DNA of 64,000 nucleotides from Candidatus Sphingomonas excrementigallinarum (GTDB lineage Bacteria; Pseudomonadota; Alphaproteobacteria; Sphingomonadales; Sphingomonadaceae). Each line of letters opens with the position of its first letter. The first letter of the stretch is position 1. Below are positions 22,564 to 30,056 of the stretch, piece by piece. The notes below the pieces were generated by a model, which was given only the letters and a program-made list of their open reading frames with translations, did not search any database and was not told the origin of the DNA. The stretch covers positions 55,326-119,325 of the forward strand of contig DXIH01000070.1 in the NCBI GenBank assembly GCA_019112965.1. Direction: 5' to 3'. The position numbers and the translations under genes were made by a program.

Positions 22564-23132
22564 GCAAGCTCCAAGGTTTTACCGCTGCGCGTGACGCGCT
22601 CGCATGCGGTGAGAATAGAAACGGTCGCGTAGGTGTCGCGCTGCGCGCTAGACGCGGTGACAGCGCATTGTGACGCGACGCGCGCGGTTAGTTCGCGCAT
22701 GGTGTGCGGTCGCTCGCGAAGCGCTGACAGCACGCATGACATGACGCGAGAGACACCGCCCACGACTTCGAGGGAGGCGATCTTCGGGTTGGTCCGCATC
22801 AGGACGAAGCGGTCAATCAGTGGGTGGGCGCGCTTGTCGAGGCACGCCTTCAATTCCATGACGGCTTCGGCATCACCGAAGGTGTCCTCGGCATCGTCAG
22901 CCAGGTCGGCGGCGCGCTGCGCATCACGGCGTTCCTTGCGCTCGACCTTGGTCAGCCAAGGGAGGCTCATCGGCTTGCCCTGCGCGTCGTTGAACTTTTC
23001 GAGGAGGCGCAGCATCAGCGGGCGGCGGTTGTCCACCAGGCTCTCGCAGTCGGTGTGCGCGGTGCAGCTGCCACAGGTGGTCGAGGCGGGCGCGAACGCG
23101 AGCGACGATCCGAAACATCCAAGGGGCTGCAT
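22560..23132 (-). CDS. Hypothetical Cys-cluster protein with winged-helix-like C-terminus
   Basis: 190 residues from ATG 23132 (a GTG three codons earlier is possible). N-terminal C-x2-C-x5-C cluster (CGSCTAHTDC, about residues 20-29), which matches the spacing in the gene at 15202. The C-terminal 60 residues (RPHTMRELTARVAS...TYATVSILTACERVTRSGKTLEL) fit a winged-helix DNA-binding pattern. Located directly before dnaE (ATGA overlap), so a replication or regulatory role is possible. The 3' third has noticeably CGCG-rich codon choice. Confidence 0.55.
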   Translation of the reverse strand: MQPLGCFGSSLAFAPASTTCGSCTAHTDCESLVDNRRPLMLRLLEKFNDAQGKPMSLPWLTKVERKERRDAQRAADLADDAEDTFGDAEAVMELKACLDKRAHPLIDRFVLMRTNPKIASLEVVGGVSRVMSCVLSALRERPHTMRELTARVASQCAVTASSAQRDTYATVSILTACERVTRSGKTLELA

Positions 23133-23150
23133 GTGTGTCACTTAACACAA
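23132..23150. promoter_or_regulatory. Class B-like element overlapping a start codon
   Basis: TTGTGTTAAGTGACACACA on the minus strand, ending exactly at the ATG of the 190-residue gene. No ribosome-binding site is visible between, so translation might begin at the ATG of a very short leader or at an internal start. Confidence 0.5.
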
Positions 23151-23162
23151 ACTCGCAATCAT

Positions 23163-23201
23163 AAAAAGAAAAAGGTGGGTGACGGCACAACCGTCACCCA
23201 C
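23163..23201 (-). terminator. Strong rho-independent terminator after HNH gene
   Basis: Perfect 11-bp stem GTGGGTGACGG/CCGTCACCCAC with a 5-base loop (23201-23175) followed by CTTTTTCTTTTT on the minus strand. The HNH stop codon (23196-23194) lies inside the stem. It ends the CobT-CobS-HNH operon. Confidence 0.9.
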
Positions 23202-23568
23202 AGGGGAGGAGTCGAAGGTGAGCGCCTTCGACAGGGAGATGGGTCGCGTTCAGCCAATCCTTGTTGAGGAATGTCTTGAGGCGGTGGCAGTTTGCGCACA
23301 GCGTCTGGTAGTTCCGAGGGTCATCGTTCTTGTGGTTCCCGTCTATATGGTCGACGTCCAGCTGACACGGATGCTCTGCCTTGAAACCGCAGCGCTCGCA
23401 GAAATCCTTGCGATGCTTGAGCGTCTTGCGCTGCCTGCCGGTCGGGTGTGATCGACCGCGAATGTTCCGGCTATGGCAGGGCGCGCACTTGCGGCGATAC
23501 CTACCATTGCCCAGGTTCATCTGCGGTCGCTCTCCGCACACGTCACAGAGGCCGCGCTGTCGGCTCAC
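23194..23568 (-). CDS. HNH endonuclease
   Basis: 124 residues. HNH core LDVDHIDGNHKNDDPRNYQTLCANCHRLKTF (about 70-100), with two CxxC pairs for structural zinc (CDVCGE at residues 8-13 with CAPC at 28-31; also CERC). Typical small phage or mobile HNH nuclease. The GTG start overlaps the CobS stop (GTGA), and the gene's stop is inside the terminator stem, suggesting insertion between cobS and its terminator. Confidence 0.85.
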   Translation of the reverse strand: MSRQRGLCDVCGERPQMNLGNGRYRRKCAPCHSRNIRGRSHPTGRQRKTLKHRKDFCERCGFKAEHPCQLDVDHIDGNHKNDDPRNYQTLCANCHRLKTFLNKDWLNATHLPVEGAHLRLLPCG

Positions 23569-24797
23569 CCGAAGATCCGCTGCGCGGTCTGGCGGACAGC
23601 TTCGCCCTGGGTGTTGTCCAGGCGGTTGCTGTAGGAAAGCTCGATGCCCTTGCGGAACGCGCCACCCTTGACCATGCCGATCATCGCTGCGCGGATCAGC
23701 TCGCGGGGCGAGATCGGCAGCGACAGTTCGCCGTTACCATACATCTGACGGACGCGGCCGGCGAAGTCGACCAGCTTCTCGGCCACGTCCTGCGACACAC
23801 CGATGCGCTGGCGCAGGATCGAGACCTCGGTCTTGGGCTCGGGGTAGTGGACCTGAATGGTGACACCGAAGCGCGAGTAGGCGGCGGCGTTACCGATCTT
23901 GGTGCCCGAGTAGAGCCCCGTGTCGTCGCCCGAACCGTTGGTGTTGCCCGTCGCGATGAAGCGGAAGTTCGGGTGCGGCTTGATGAGACGCTGACCGGCC
24001 GGCGCTTCCTTGATGTAGAGCGCCTTGCCTTCGAGGATCGGCTGGTAGACGGCGATCACCGCGGGGTGCGCGAAGTCGTATTCGTCGGCGACGTAGACCC
24101 AGCCGCGCATCATGGCCTCGGCCAGCGGGCCGAAGTCGAACTCGGTGCCGCCGTTGCGAACCACCATCTGCCCGATGATGTGCGCCTCCTCGGTCGTGTC
24201 GGTGTGCTGGACGCGCACCCAGGGGCGGTTCGTGCGAGCGCATGCCTGCTCGACCTGGGACGTCTTGCCGGTGCCGTGCATGCCCCAGACCAGGAGCGGC
24301 ATGTTCAGCTGGATCGCCATGACGACGTCCTTGATCTCCTCCGGGCGGAAGACGTAGCCGTCGTCGATCTCGGGCACGGCCTCCTGGTCGACCGGGTCCA
24401 GGTTCTCCATGACCTCGATCTGGATGGGGTCGCCCTTCTGCTGACCGCGGCGGGCCGGCGAGAGGAGCTCGTCGGTGAGCGGGAGCTCGAAGACCTCGTG
24501 CATCGGCTTCTTGACGCTCGTGCCGGGCTTCGAGAACGGGATGATCTTTGCGACCATGTTCTGCACGGCCTGCTCCTCGGCCTTGTTCTGCTGGCCCTTC
24601 TGGCGCGCGGCCTCGGCGAACGCTTCGCTCATCAGCGGCGCGTCGGGATAGTTGCGCTGGTAGTCCTCGACCGACGTGCCGGGGTGCGCGGTCGCCAAGT
24701 GCTTCTTGATATAGTGCTCGTGGCTGCCGCAGATCATGCAGGTGATCTTCGCCTTCGGGTCAGCGGCAGGGGTGCTCTTTGCGGTCGCGGTGCTCAT
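23565..24797 (-). CDS. cobS: CobS-like AAA+ ATPase (MoxR/cobaltochelatase type)
   Basis: 410 residues. N-terminal zinc finger CMICGSHEHYIKKHLATAH (about 20-38), then a MoxR-type AAA+ module: Walker A GMHGTGKTS (about 182-190), Walker B GWVYVADEYDF (about 231-241), sensor 1 ATGNTNG, and arginine finger region SRFGVTIQVHYP. In bacteria CobS with CobT and CobN inserts cobalt into a corrin ring. Phages often carry cobS/cobT without cobN, where the partner and function are unknown. Downstream of the two CobT-like genes and two tandem class A elements. Confidence 0.85.
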   Translation of the reverse strand: MSTATAKSTPAADPKAKITCMICGSHEHYIKKHLATAHPGTSVEDYQRNYPDAPLMSEAFAEAARQKGQQNKAEEQAVQNMVAKIIPFSKPGTSVKKPMHEVFELPLTDELLSPARRGQQKGDPIQIEVMENLDPVDQEAVPEIDDGYVFRPEEIKDVVMAIQLNMPLLVWGMHGTGKTSQVEQACARTNRPWVRVQHTDTTEEAHIIGQMVVRNGGTEFDFGPLAEAMMRGWVYVADEYDFAHPAVIAVYQPILEGKALYIKEAPAGQRLIKPHPNFRFIATGNTNGSGDDTGLYSGTKIGNAAAYSRFGVTIQVHYPEPKTEVSILRQRIGVSQDVAEKLVDFAGRVRQMYGNGELSLPISPRELIRAAMIGMVKGGAFRKGIELSYSNRLDNTQGEAVRQTAQRIFG

Positions 24798-24833
24798 TTA
24801 TCGCTCCTCATGTTTGCGTCTTTGCGCGGTTAG

Positions 24834-24853
24834 TGTGTGTCAGTTACCATGCA
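24834..24853 (-). promoter_or_regulatory. Class A element upstream of cobS, proximal copy
   Basis: Consensus copy (TGCATGGTAACTGACACACA) 37 bases before the cobS ATG; the second copy lies 25 bases further upstream. This is the only tandem class A pair in the window. Confidence 0.75.
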
Positions 24854-24877
24854 CAGCGATTCGTGCAATAGGGAATG

Positions 24878-24897
24878 TGTGTGGCAGTCACCATGCA
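24878..24897 (-). promoter_or_regulatory. Class A element upstream of cobS, distal copy
   Basis: One-mismatch copy (TGCATGGTGACTGCCACACA). Sits immediately past the stop of the VWA gene. Confidence 0.72.
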
Positions 24898-24898
24898 C

Positions 24899-26326
24899 TC
24901 ACTTGCCCACGATGAACCTCTTGAGGAGGCCGAGCAGCTGCTTGGGCATGTCCTCGATCTTCTGGATGCACATGTGGTTGGAATAGTAGCCGGCTGGTCC
25001 GTTGTGCTGGATGCCGACGCCGACGAGGTCGATGCCCGCCGCCTCGATCGAGCGGACCATCTGCACGGACTGCGTCTGGTAGGCCATGTAATCGGACATG
25101 CCGCGCGGATTGTAGACGTGGCCGCCCGGCTCACCGTCCGTCATGGAGATGAGGATCTTGCGCTTCTCCTTGCGGGCGAGCAGGCGCCGCGCCGAGAACT
25201 CCAGGCCGCAGCCCTCCGGCGTTGAGCCCATCGAATAGCCGCACTGGTCCGAGTGGCCGTCCATGTTGTGAACATGGCCGAAGCGCTTCTGCACCGGGAT
25301 GGTCCAGCGCTCCTCGAACGTCTTGAACTTGGGCATGACGATCGGCACGGCGCGAATGATCTTGGCGACCTCGTCGGCCTCCTGCACCTGCTGGATGTAT
25401 TCGCGGTTCGCGACGCGCGGGTCGTTGTAGCGGTCGGTGAAGCCCAGGCACTCGAAGGCGATGCCGAGCTTGGCGAGCACCGAGCCCAGCGCATACGCCG
25501 TCTCGACCGCCAGCACCGTGCGATCGCCCGACATCGAGCCCGAGCAGTCGATCAGCAGGGAGATCGCGGTGTCGAGGCTCTCCGCTTCCTGGCGGCGCGT
25601 GAACACGCGGTCATCGCCGGCCATGATGCGGTGCAGGTTCGGCGCGTGGAGGCGACCCGAGCGCATGCCGGGGATGCGCTTCACCTGGCTGCGCGCGGCG
25701 ATCAGGCGACGGAGATCCTTCTGGAGCGGACCCGTGGTCTGGGCGACCTTCTGGTCGATCTGCTCCAGGCTGACGTGGTCGGGCACTTTGATGTCGATCA
25801 GCCCGTCATAGTCGCGGGTGAAGACGCGGAACTCGGTCGGGTCGGCGTTCTGCATCTGCTGGCGGATGAAGTCCTCCAGCAGGCCGTCGACGTCCTTGAT
25901 GTCGTCCGGGTCCAGGTCGATGATGATCGGCTTTTCTTCTTCGCCGAGATCACCGTCGCTGCCGGCACCACCGCCGCCCTGGCGCTGCGTGTCTTCGTCG
26001 GGCTCCACTGCACCGAAGCCGATGTCGTCATCGCCGATGTCGGTCGGGTCGCGCGGCTCGATCTCCTCGGGCTCGTCGGGGTTGTCGGCGGCGCCGGGCG
26101 CAAAGTCATTGTCGTCGAAGTCGATCTCGGCGCCATCGTCACCGCTCGTCCAATTGGAGAGCATCTCCTCGATCCACTTGGCGTCCTCGACATACTCGCG
26201 GAACTCGGGATCGTTCGCGACCAGGCGCTTGAGCGCGGGCGTCTCTGCGGTCGGCCAGAAGACTTCATCGGGTCCATAGACGTCGATGAGGTCGGCTGCC
26301 TCGTCAAAGGAAAGATTGAAGATCAT
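24899..26326 (-). CDS. CobT-like protein, VWA (MIDAS) half
   Basis: 475 residues. Acidic N-terminal third (residues 60-140, Asp/Glu/Gly-rich, e.g. EIDFDDNDFAPG), a helical middle, then a von Willebrand A domain with MIDAS LLIDCSGSMSGDR (about 245-257), FLGFTDRYND and ILISMTDGEPGG (about 395-406). In cobaltochelatases the CobT VWA domain pairs with the CobS AAA+ ring, like BchD/BchI. The start (26326) overlaps the stop of the N-terminal-half gene (ATGA), so a single CobT is split into two ORFs. Probably partners the CobS-like ATPase downstream. Confidence 0.8.
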   Translation of the reverse strand: MIFNLSFDEAADLIDVYGPDEVFWPTAETPALKRLVANDPEFREYVEDAKWIEEMLSNWTSGDDGAEIDFDDNDFAPGAADNPDEPEEIEPRDPTDIGDDDIGFGAVEPDEDTQRQGGGGAGSDGDLGEEEKPIIIDLDPDDIKDVDGLLEDFIRQQMQNADPTEFRVFTRDYDGLIDIKVPDHVSLEQIDQKVAQTTGPLQKDLRRLIAARSQVKRIPGMRSGRLHAPNLHRIMAGDDRVFTRRQEAESLDTAISLLIDCSGSMSGDRTVLAVETAYALGSVLAKLGIAFECLGFTDRYNDPRVANREYIQQVQEADEVAKIIRAVPIVMPKFKTFEERWTIPVQKRFGHVHNMDGHSDQCGYSMGSTPEGCGLEFSARRLLARKEKRKILISMTDGEPGGHVYNPRGMSDYMAYQTQSVQMVRSIEAAGIDLVGVGIQHNGPAGYYSNHMCIQKIEDMPKQLLGLLKRFIVGK

Positions 26327-27618
26327 GCTCGCGCTCCCTTCATGAGTTCGCCCAACCGACGCCGACCATTGCGGAGAAGGTCGAGAACTTCGTCCTCGGT
26401 TTTGTTCATGTCGCTCGCGATTTGCGCGACCGATTGCTTGCGATTCTTATACATGAACAACGCGCGACGTTGCGCGGGATCGAGCTCTTTCATCGCGTCC
26501 GTGAACGAGCGGTTGCTCTTTCCATCAGCGCCGGGCGCAGCCTTGTCGTCGGTCTCGCCCTTGTCCTCGTCGCCACCCTTCGGCTTGGCATCGTCGAAGT
26601 TGGGCTCGTCGGCCTGGTTGTGCGAGCTGGGACCATCGTCGTCGCCGCCTTCCTCGTCGCCATCGCCAGAGCAGTCGGTGTCGTCATCGTCGCCCTCACC
26701 GTCGTCGGTGCCGTCACCGTCACCGTGACCTTCGCCACCATTCTCGTCGTCATCGCCGCCGGCTTCGCCATCGTCGCCCGGCTCGCCCTCGTCGTCGCTG
26801 TCATCGTCGTCAGCGCCCGTATCAACCCCGTCAGACGCATCATCGTCGTCTTGGCTGTCGTTGTCCCCGTCGCCGCTGCAATCGCTGTCCTGGGGCATCT
26901 GCGGCGGCGTGGCGTCGTCTTCGGGCTCATCCTTCTTCTCGGGCGCCGGCGGCTTGAGCGCTTCGAGGATGTCTAGCACGATCGCCTCGACGTCATCGAA
27001 CGTCTCCATCGCCTTCAAGCGCCGCGACAGGTCGGGCATCTTGGAGAGCAGCGGCATGAAGTGGGGCCAGTAGCTGTTGGCGTCCATGTATTCCTGGAAC
27101 GCCTTCTGCCCGGCGAGCGCGCGCAGCGCCGGCACCATCACGCCCGCGAACATTTTGGACGGGTTGCCAGTGGCGACCATCTTCTCGGTTGCCGGGTGAA
27201 CCATCGTGGGGATGAACTTCTCATACATCCGCTCCAGGTTCTCCTTGGTGCCGGGCATCGCCTGCACCTTGTCGTTCCCGCGGGGCAGCAGCTTCTCCAG
27301 CCGGATGTCCTCGACGATATTGATGAGGGCAGGGGCCTTTGGGTCGACCGTGCCGGCCTTGGTGGCGCGCGCGAACGGCGTGTAGAAGATGTGGCCGACC
27401 TCGTGATCGAGGTAACCGTGAATCGCCTCGATCAGCTCGGGCGACGCGCTGTCGTTCAGCTCGGGAAGCACCAGGCGGATCGCCTTGTTGCCCTTGGTCG
27501 CGACGTGCGGCTGGTGACCGCGGAACTGCACGTCGATGCCGTCGCGCGTCAGCAGGCGGACGGTTTTCGCGAGACTGTCGCGGTGTGAAACCGCCTTCAA
27601 TGCTGCCGGTGCGCTCAT
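26323..27618 (-). CDS. CobT-like N-terminal half with HExxH motif, acidic linker and sigma-4-like HTH
   Basis: 431 residues. Residues 71-76 read DHEVGH (HExxH metallopeptidase-type motif), followed by NIVEDIRLEKL (about 100-110), whose Glu could be the third metal ligand. A long Asp/Glu/Gly linker fills about residues 225-345. The last 55 residues (KELDPAQRRALFMYKNRKQSVAQIASDMNKTEDEV... RNGRRRLGELM) closely follow the sigma70 region 4 helix-turn-helix pattern. No VWA here; that is in the next ORF. Function unknown; may be a protease or regulator driven by the CobS ring. ATG 27618 with GAGGAG upstream. Confidence 0.7.
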   Translation of the reverse strand: MSAPAALKAVSHRDSLAKTVRLLTRDGIDVQFRGHQPHVATKGNKAIRLVLPELNDSASPELIEAIHGYLDHEVGHIFYTPFARATKAGTVDPKAPALINIVEDIRLEKLLPRGNDKVQAMPGTKENLERMYEKFIPTMVHPATEKMVATGNPSKMFAGVMVPALRALAGQKAFQEYMDANSYWPHFMPLLSKMPDLSRRLKAMETFDDVEAIVLDILEALKPPAPEKKDEPEDDATPPQMPQDSDCSGDGDNDSQDDDDASDGVDTGADDDDSDDEGEPGDDGEAGGDDDENGGEGHGDGDGTDDGEGDDDDTDCSGDGDEEGGDDDGPSSHNQADEPNFDDAKPKGGDEDKGETDDKAAPGADGKSNRSFTDAMKELDPAQRRALFMYKNRKQSVAQIASDMNKTEDEVLDLLRNGRRRLGELMKGARA

Positions 27619-27632
27619 GGTGCTCCTCGTTG

Positions 27633-27652
27633 TGTGTGTCAGTTGCTATGCA
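27633..27652 (-). promoter_or_regulatory. Class A element upstream of the CobT-like operon
   Basis: TGCATAGCAACTGACACACA, ending only 15 bases before the ATG, with GAGGAG between. The closeness leaves no room for a -10 downstream of it, which argues against a simple -35 role at this site. Confidence 0.75.
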
Positions 27653-27660
27653 CTCGACCT

Positions 27661-27700
27661 AAAGAGAAAGCGCGAGCCGGTCTAGTGGCTTCGCGCTTTC
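27661..27700 (-). terminator. Rho-independent terminator after 85-residue gene
   Basis: 10-bp perfect stem GAAAGCGCGA/TCGCGCTTTC with a 15-base loop (27700-27666) followed by TCTTT on the minus strand. It separates the short gene from the CobT-like operon promoter region. Confidence 0.75.
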
Positions 27701-27710
27701 CATGGTCGGA

Positions 27711-27968
27711 TTATCTGATCGCCGCAGCGATCGCTGCGAGCTGCTCCTCAACGCCAACGTCGGCGTAGTAGATCGCCGTGCATTGGGCATCGCGGTCGCA
27801 GATGAACATGCCCTTGGCGCACTGGAGGATGGTCAGCCCGTTGATGACATGCCGTGATGTCCATTTGCGCGCCTCGTCGGCGGCTACGAACACCTCCAAG
27901 CTGACCGGCTCCACATGCCGAACGTGCTCCGGCGCGTAGGACGATGGAAACGGAACGACATTAGACAC
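27711..27968 (-). CDS. Hypothetical protein, 85 residues
   Basis: Starts at GTG 27968 (MSNVVPFPSSYAPEH), with AGGGG six bases upstream. An ATG at 28022 would extend it, but that stretch is AT-rich and unlike the coding sequence. Contains ILQCAKGMFICDRDAQC with three Cys. Monocistronic: own terminator after it (27661-27700), the regulator's terminator before it. No family recognised. Confidence 0.55.
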   Translation of the reverse strand: MSNVVPFPSSYAPEHVRHVEPVSLEVFVAADEARKWTSRHVINGLTILQCAKGMFICDRDAQCTAIYYADVGVEEQLAAIAAAIR

Positions 27969-28041
27969 ACGCGACACCCCTGACTCGTTAGGAACAGATG
28001 TAGAACATCCGATTTCCAACATTGCAAGGGGTCGCGATAAA

Positions 28042-28061
28042 GATGTGTTAGTTACTAAAAA
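28042..28061 (-). promoter_or_regulatory. Degenerate class A element
   Basis: TTTTAGTAACTAACACATC on the minus strand keeps the AGTAACT-x-ACACA core of class A but has lost TGCAT. It overlaps the T-run of the preceding terminator and lies upstream of the 85-residue gene. Confidence 0.4.
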
Positions 28062-28098
28062 CTGAATGAGTGTCGGGCGACACATAGCCGCCCGACAC
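28058..28098 (-). terminator. Terminator after the HTH regulator gene
   Basis: Perfect 10-bp stem GTGTCGGGCG/CGCCCGACAC (28098-28089 with 28079-28070), 9-base loop, then TCATTCAGTTTTT on the minus strand. Begins 5 bases past the regulator's stop. Confidence 0.75.
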
Positions 28099-28102
28099 CC
28101 GC

Positions 28103-28681
28103 TCACAGCTTGGCGATAAAGTCGTCCAATTCCTTGCGCTTGGCGGGCGATAGGCCGTGCGGATGGTGGTCGCGCAGGGTCTCGACGATGGGCACCTCGT
28201 GAAGAGCCATCCAGCGACGCGGGGCGTTGCGATCGGCGACGACATCACGCAGGACGTTCACCACCTGTTGCGGCAAGCTGTCGAGCTCCGTTCCCGCCAG
28301 AGCCTCAAGTTCCGAGGTGACGTAGCTGGCGTCCGTCTTGGTGCTGGCCTTCTTCGACATGCCGGCGAGGTGGCGCGGCCAGTCGATCTCTGGGTAGCGC
28401 TGCTCAAGCACCGCCATCAAAAACTCGCCTGCCGGCATCTTTAGAAGACGGGCAAAGTCGAGAGCGCGGTCGATCGGGATGGGCACCCGGCCAAGAGCCA
28501 TGTGAGACAAGACAACGGACGTCTTGTAGTTGAGCATCTTGGCGACCTGACGCTGCGACCAGCCCTTGTCCTTCTCAACTGCTTCCAGGCCCGCCTGTAG
28601 CATGCGCGTTGCATGGGTGTTACCAAACGGATAATCACCCGCTGCGCTGTTAAGGTCTACTACTGCCGCTGCACCGGCCAT
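28103..28681 (-). CDS. XRE-type helix-turn-helix transcriptional regulator
   Basis: 192 residues. Helix-turn-helix around residues 38-65 (KGWSQRQVAKMLNYKTSVVLSHMALGRVPIP), the Cro/CI-like Q-x-x-V/L-A-x-x-L-x-x-x-x-x-V-x-x pattern. The C-terminal half is Glu/Leu/Asp-rich and helical, perhaps for dimerisation. AAGGAG lies 8 bases before ATG 28681. Monocistronic, with its own terminator and an unusually long upstream region that has inverted repeats. It is the only clear transcription factor in the window and a candidate binder of the class A/B elements (inference). Confidence 0.75.
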   Translation of the reverse strand: MAGAAAVVDLNSAAGDYPFGNTHATRMLQAGLEAVEKDKGWSQRQVAKMLNYKTSVVLSHMALGRVPIPIDRALDFARLLKMPAGEFLMAVLEQRYPEIDWPRHLAGMSKKASTKTDASYVTSELEALAGTELDSLPQQVVNVLRDVVADRNAPRRWMALHEVPIVETLRDHHPHGLSPAKRKELDDFIAKL

Positions 28682-28967
28682 CTGATTAGCTCCTTCTCTG
28701 TTTCACGTTTGCTATGCTCACGCACTTGTTACGACACACACTTGACTAACGGTCGCTACCACTAAGTCAAGCGAGACTAACACACGCGGGCGCGCTCCTT
28801 GCGAGAACGAAAAGAGAACATGTGCTAAAAAGTGACGATTTTGCGATGGGTTGAGCGCTGCGTGAAAAATGTGTCATCACGCACAAGGGTCAGCAGAGGT
28901 TGGATCGGTTATGAGGACCGACACACATCGACGCCGCCAAAGCGACGATTCGCGCTACTTGAACATG
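28682..28967. other. Longest intergenic region; control region of the HTH regulator
   Basis: 286 bases, no ORF supported on either strand. Holds an inverted repeat CTTGACT-N17-AGTCAAG (28741-28771), a class B half-site TTGTTACGACACACAC (28725-28740), a 7-bp-arm hairpin TGCGTGA...TCACGCA (28859-28883), and a further GACACACATC block (28921-28930). More AT-rich than coding DNA. Probably the regulator's promoter and autoregulatory operators; a role in replication initiation cannot be excluded because it adjoins the primase gene. Confidence 0.5.
28741..28771. promoter_or_regulatory. Inverted repeat CTTGACT-N17-AGTCAAG
   Basis: Two perfect 7-bp arms with a 17-base spacer, each containing TTGAC. 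It lies about 60-90 bases upstream of the HTH regulator ATG. Could be a dimer operator, or two overlapping divergent -35 boxes. Confidence 0.45.
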
Positions 28968-30056
28968 TTATCCGTAGGGGTTGCGGAGCTTGATCTTGAT
29001 CCCGAGTGAGCGGCTGTAGGGGAGGGCGCGTTCGATCGCTTTGCGGACGATCTCCGGCGCGACTTCGGCAGGGTCTTTGCCGCGCGGCAGGAAGCCGATG
29101 CGGACGGTGAAGCCGTAGCCGGTCAGCTTCTCGGCCGCCTTGACCGCGCTCGCGAGCGCCGACTTCTCACCGTCCCACAGGATCGTGATGATCTGGAGGC
29201 CGGCGGCCTTGAGCTCCATCAGCGCCTGGAGCTGCGTCGGCATGTCCGGGTCGACGTCGAGGGTCAGGTTCTTGCCGAAGGAGCCGATGGCGCCGATGCC
29301 ACGCCAGTTGCGATCGCCGTCGATCGCAGCTTGGGTCGCGATGACGTCGAAGGCGCCTTCGCCCATGACTGCGTGGCTCCAGCCCTCGGCCTTGGCCCGG
29401 TGGCCGTTGTAGAGATAGCGCGCCGTAGACGGCAGCCGCGGCGGGAACAGATACTTGGTCTCGGACTGTCCTGTGATGTCGCGTCCCTGGAAGGTGACCA
29501 GCTGGCCGTCGAGGTCACGGATCGGGATAATGATGCGACCCGAGAACACCTTGCGCCGGTCGTTGCCGTCCTCGTCCTTATAGAAGAACGCGCCGTCCTG
29601 GCACATGCGCAGCTCGAACTGGCGCGCGATCGAAACCGACACATCGCGGTCGGCCAGATAGGGCACGTTCGCGTCCGGGATGACGAAGCTCATCGGCAGC
29701 TTGAGGGCGCCATTGATGACCGGCACGATGGGCTTGGGCGCGCGAGGCTTCGGTCGCCAGCCGCCGCCCTTGGCGATCTCGTCGAACTTGGCACCGATCG
29801 CCTTGCCGTCCTCGGTGCCCAGGTGCGCGGCGGCGAAAGTCCACAGGTTATACTTGGTGTCGCACGAGCCGTGGAAGCAGTTGCCGTAGCCCGAGTCCAC
29901 GCCCAGGTAGACCTTCCAGCTGGAGCCGCCGCACTTGGGGCACTCCCGTATGTTGAACTGCCGCCCGCGGCTACCGGACGTCTGCCGGTATTCGATGCCC
30001 TCGTATTCGAGGAAGTCTTCGGGCGTGACGTTCTGGTAGCCGCTGTCCTGGATCAT
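28968..30056 (-). CDS. DNA primase (DnaG/zinc finger-Toprim type)
   Basis: 362 residues from ATG 30056 (TGATG overlap with the helicase stop). N-terminal zinc-binding domain CPKCGGSSWKVYLGVDSGYGNCFHGSC (about 39-65), then a Toprim core: AVMGEGAFDVIATQAAI (catalytic Glu, about 225-240) and ITILWDGEKSALASAVKAAEKL (D-x-D-like region, about 290-310). It synthesises RNA primers for lagging-strand synthesis, with the adjacent DnaB-type helicase. Confidence 0.88.
   Translation of the reverse strand: MIQDSGYQNVTPEDFLEYEGIEYRQTSGSRGRQFNIRECPKCGGSSWKVYLGVDSGYGNCFHGSCDTKYNLWTFAAAHLGTEDGKAIGAKFDEIAKGGGWRPKPRAPKPIVPVINGALKLPMSFVIPDANVPYLADRDVSVSIARQFELRMCQDGAFFYKDEDGNDRRKVFSGRIIIPIRDLDGQLVTFQGRDITGQSETKYLFPPRLPSTARYLYNGHRAKAEGWSHAVMGEGAFDVIATQAAIDGDRNWRGIGAIGSFGKNLTLDVDPDMPTQLQALMELKAAGLQIITILWDGEKSALASAVKAAEKLTGYGFTVRIGFLPRGKDPAEVAPEIVRKAIERALPYSRSLGIKIKLRNPYG

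Noticed and set aside
23565-27618. True cobalamin biosynthesis operon
   Set aside because: Only CobS- and CobT-like parts are present; no CobN or other corrin genes in the window, so a literal cobalt chelatase role is not supported here.
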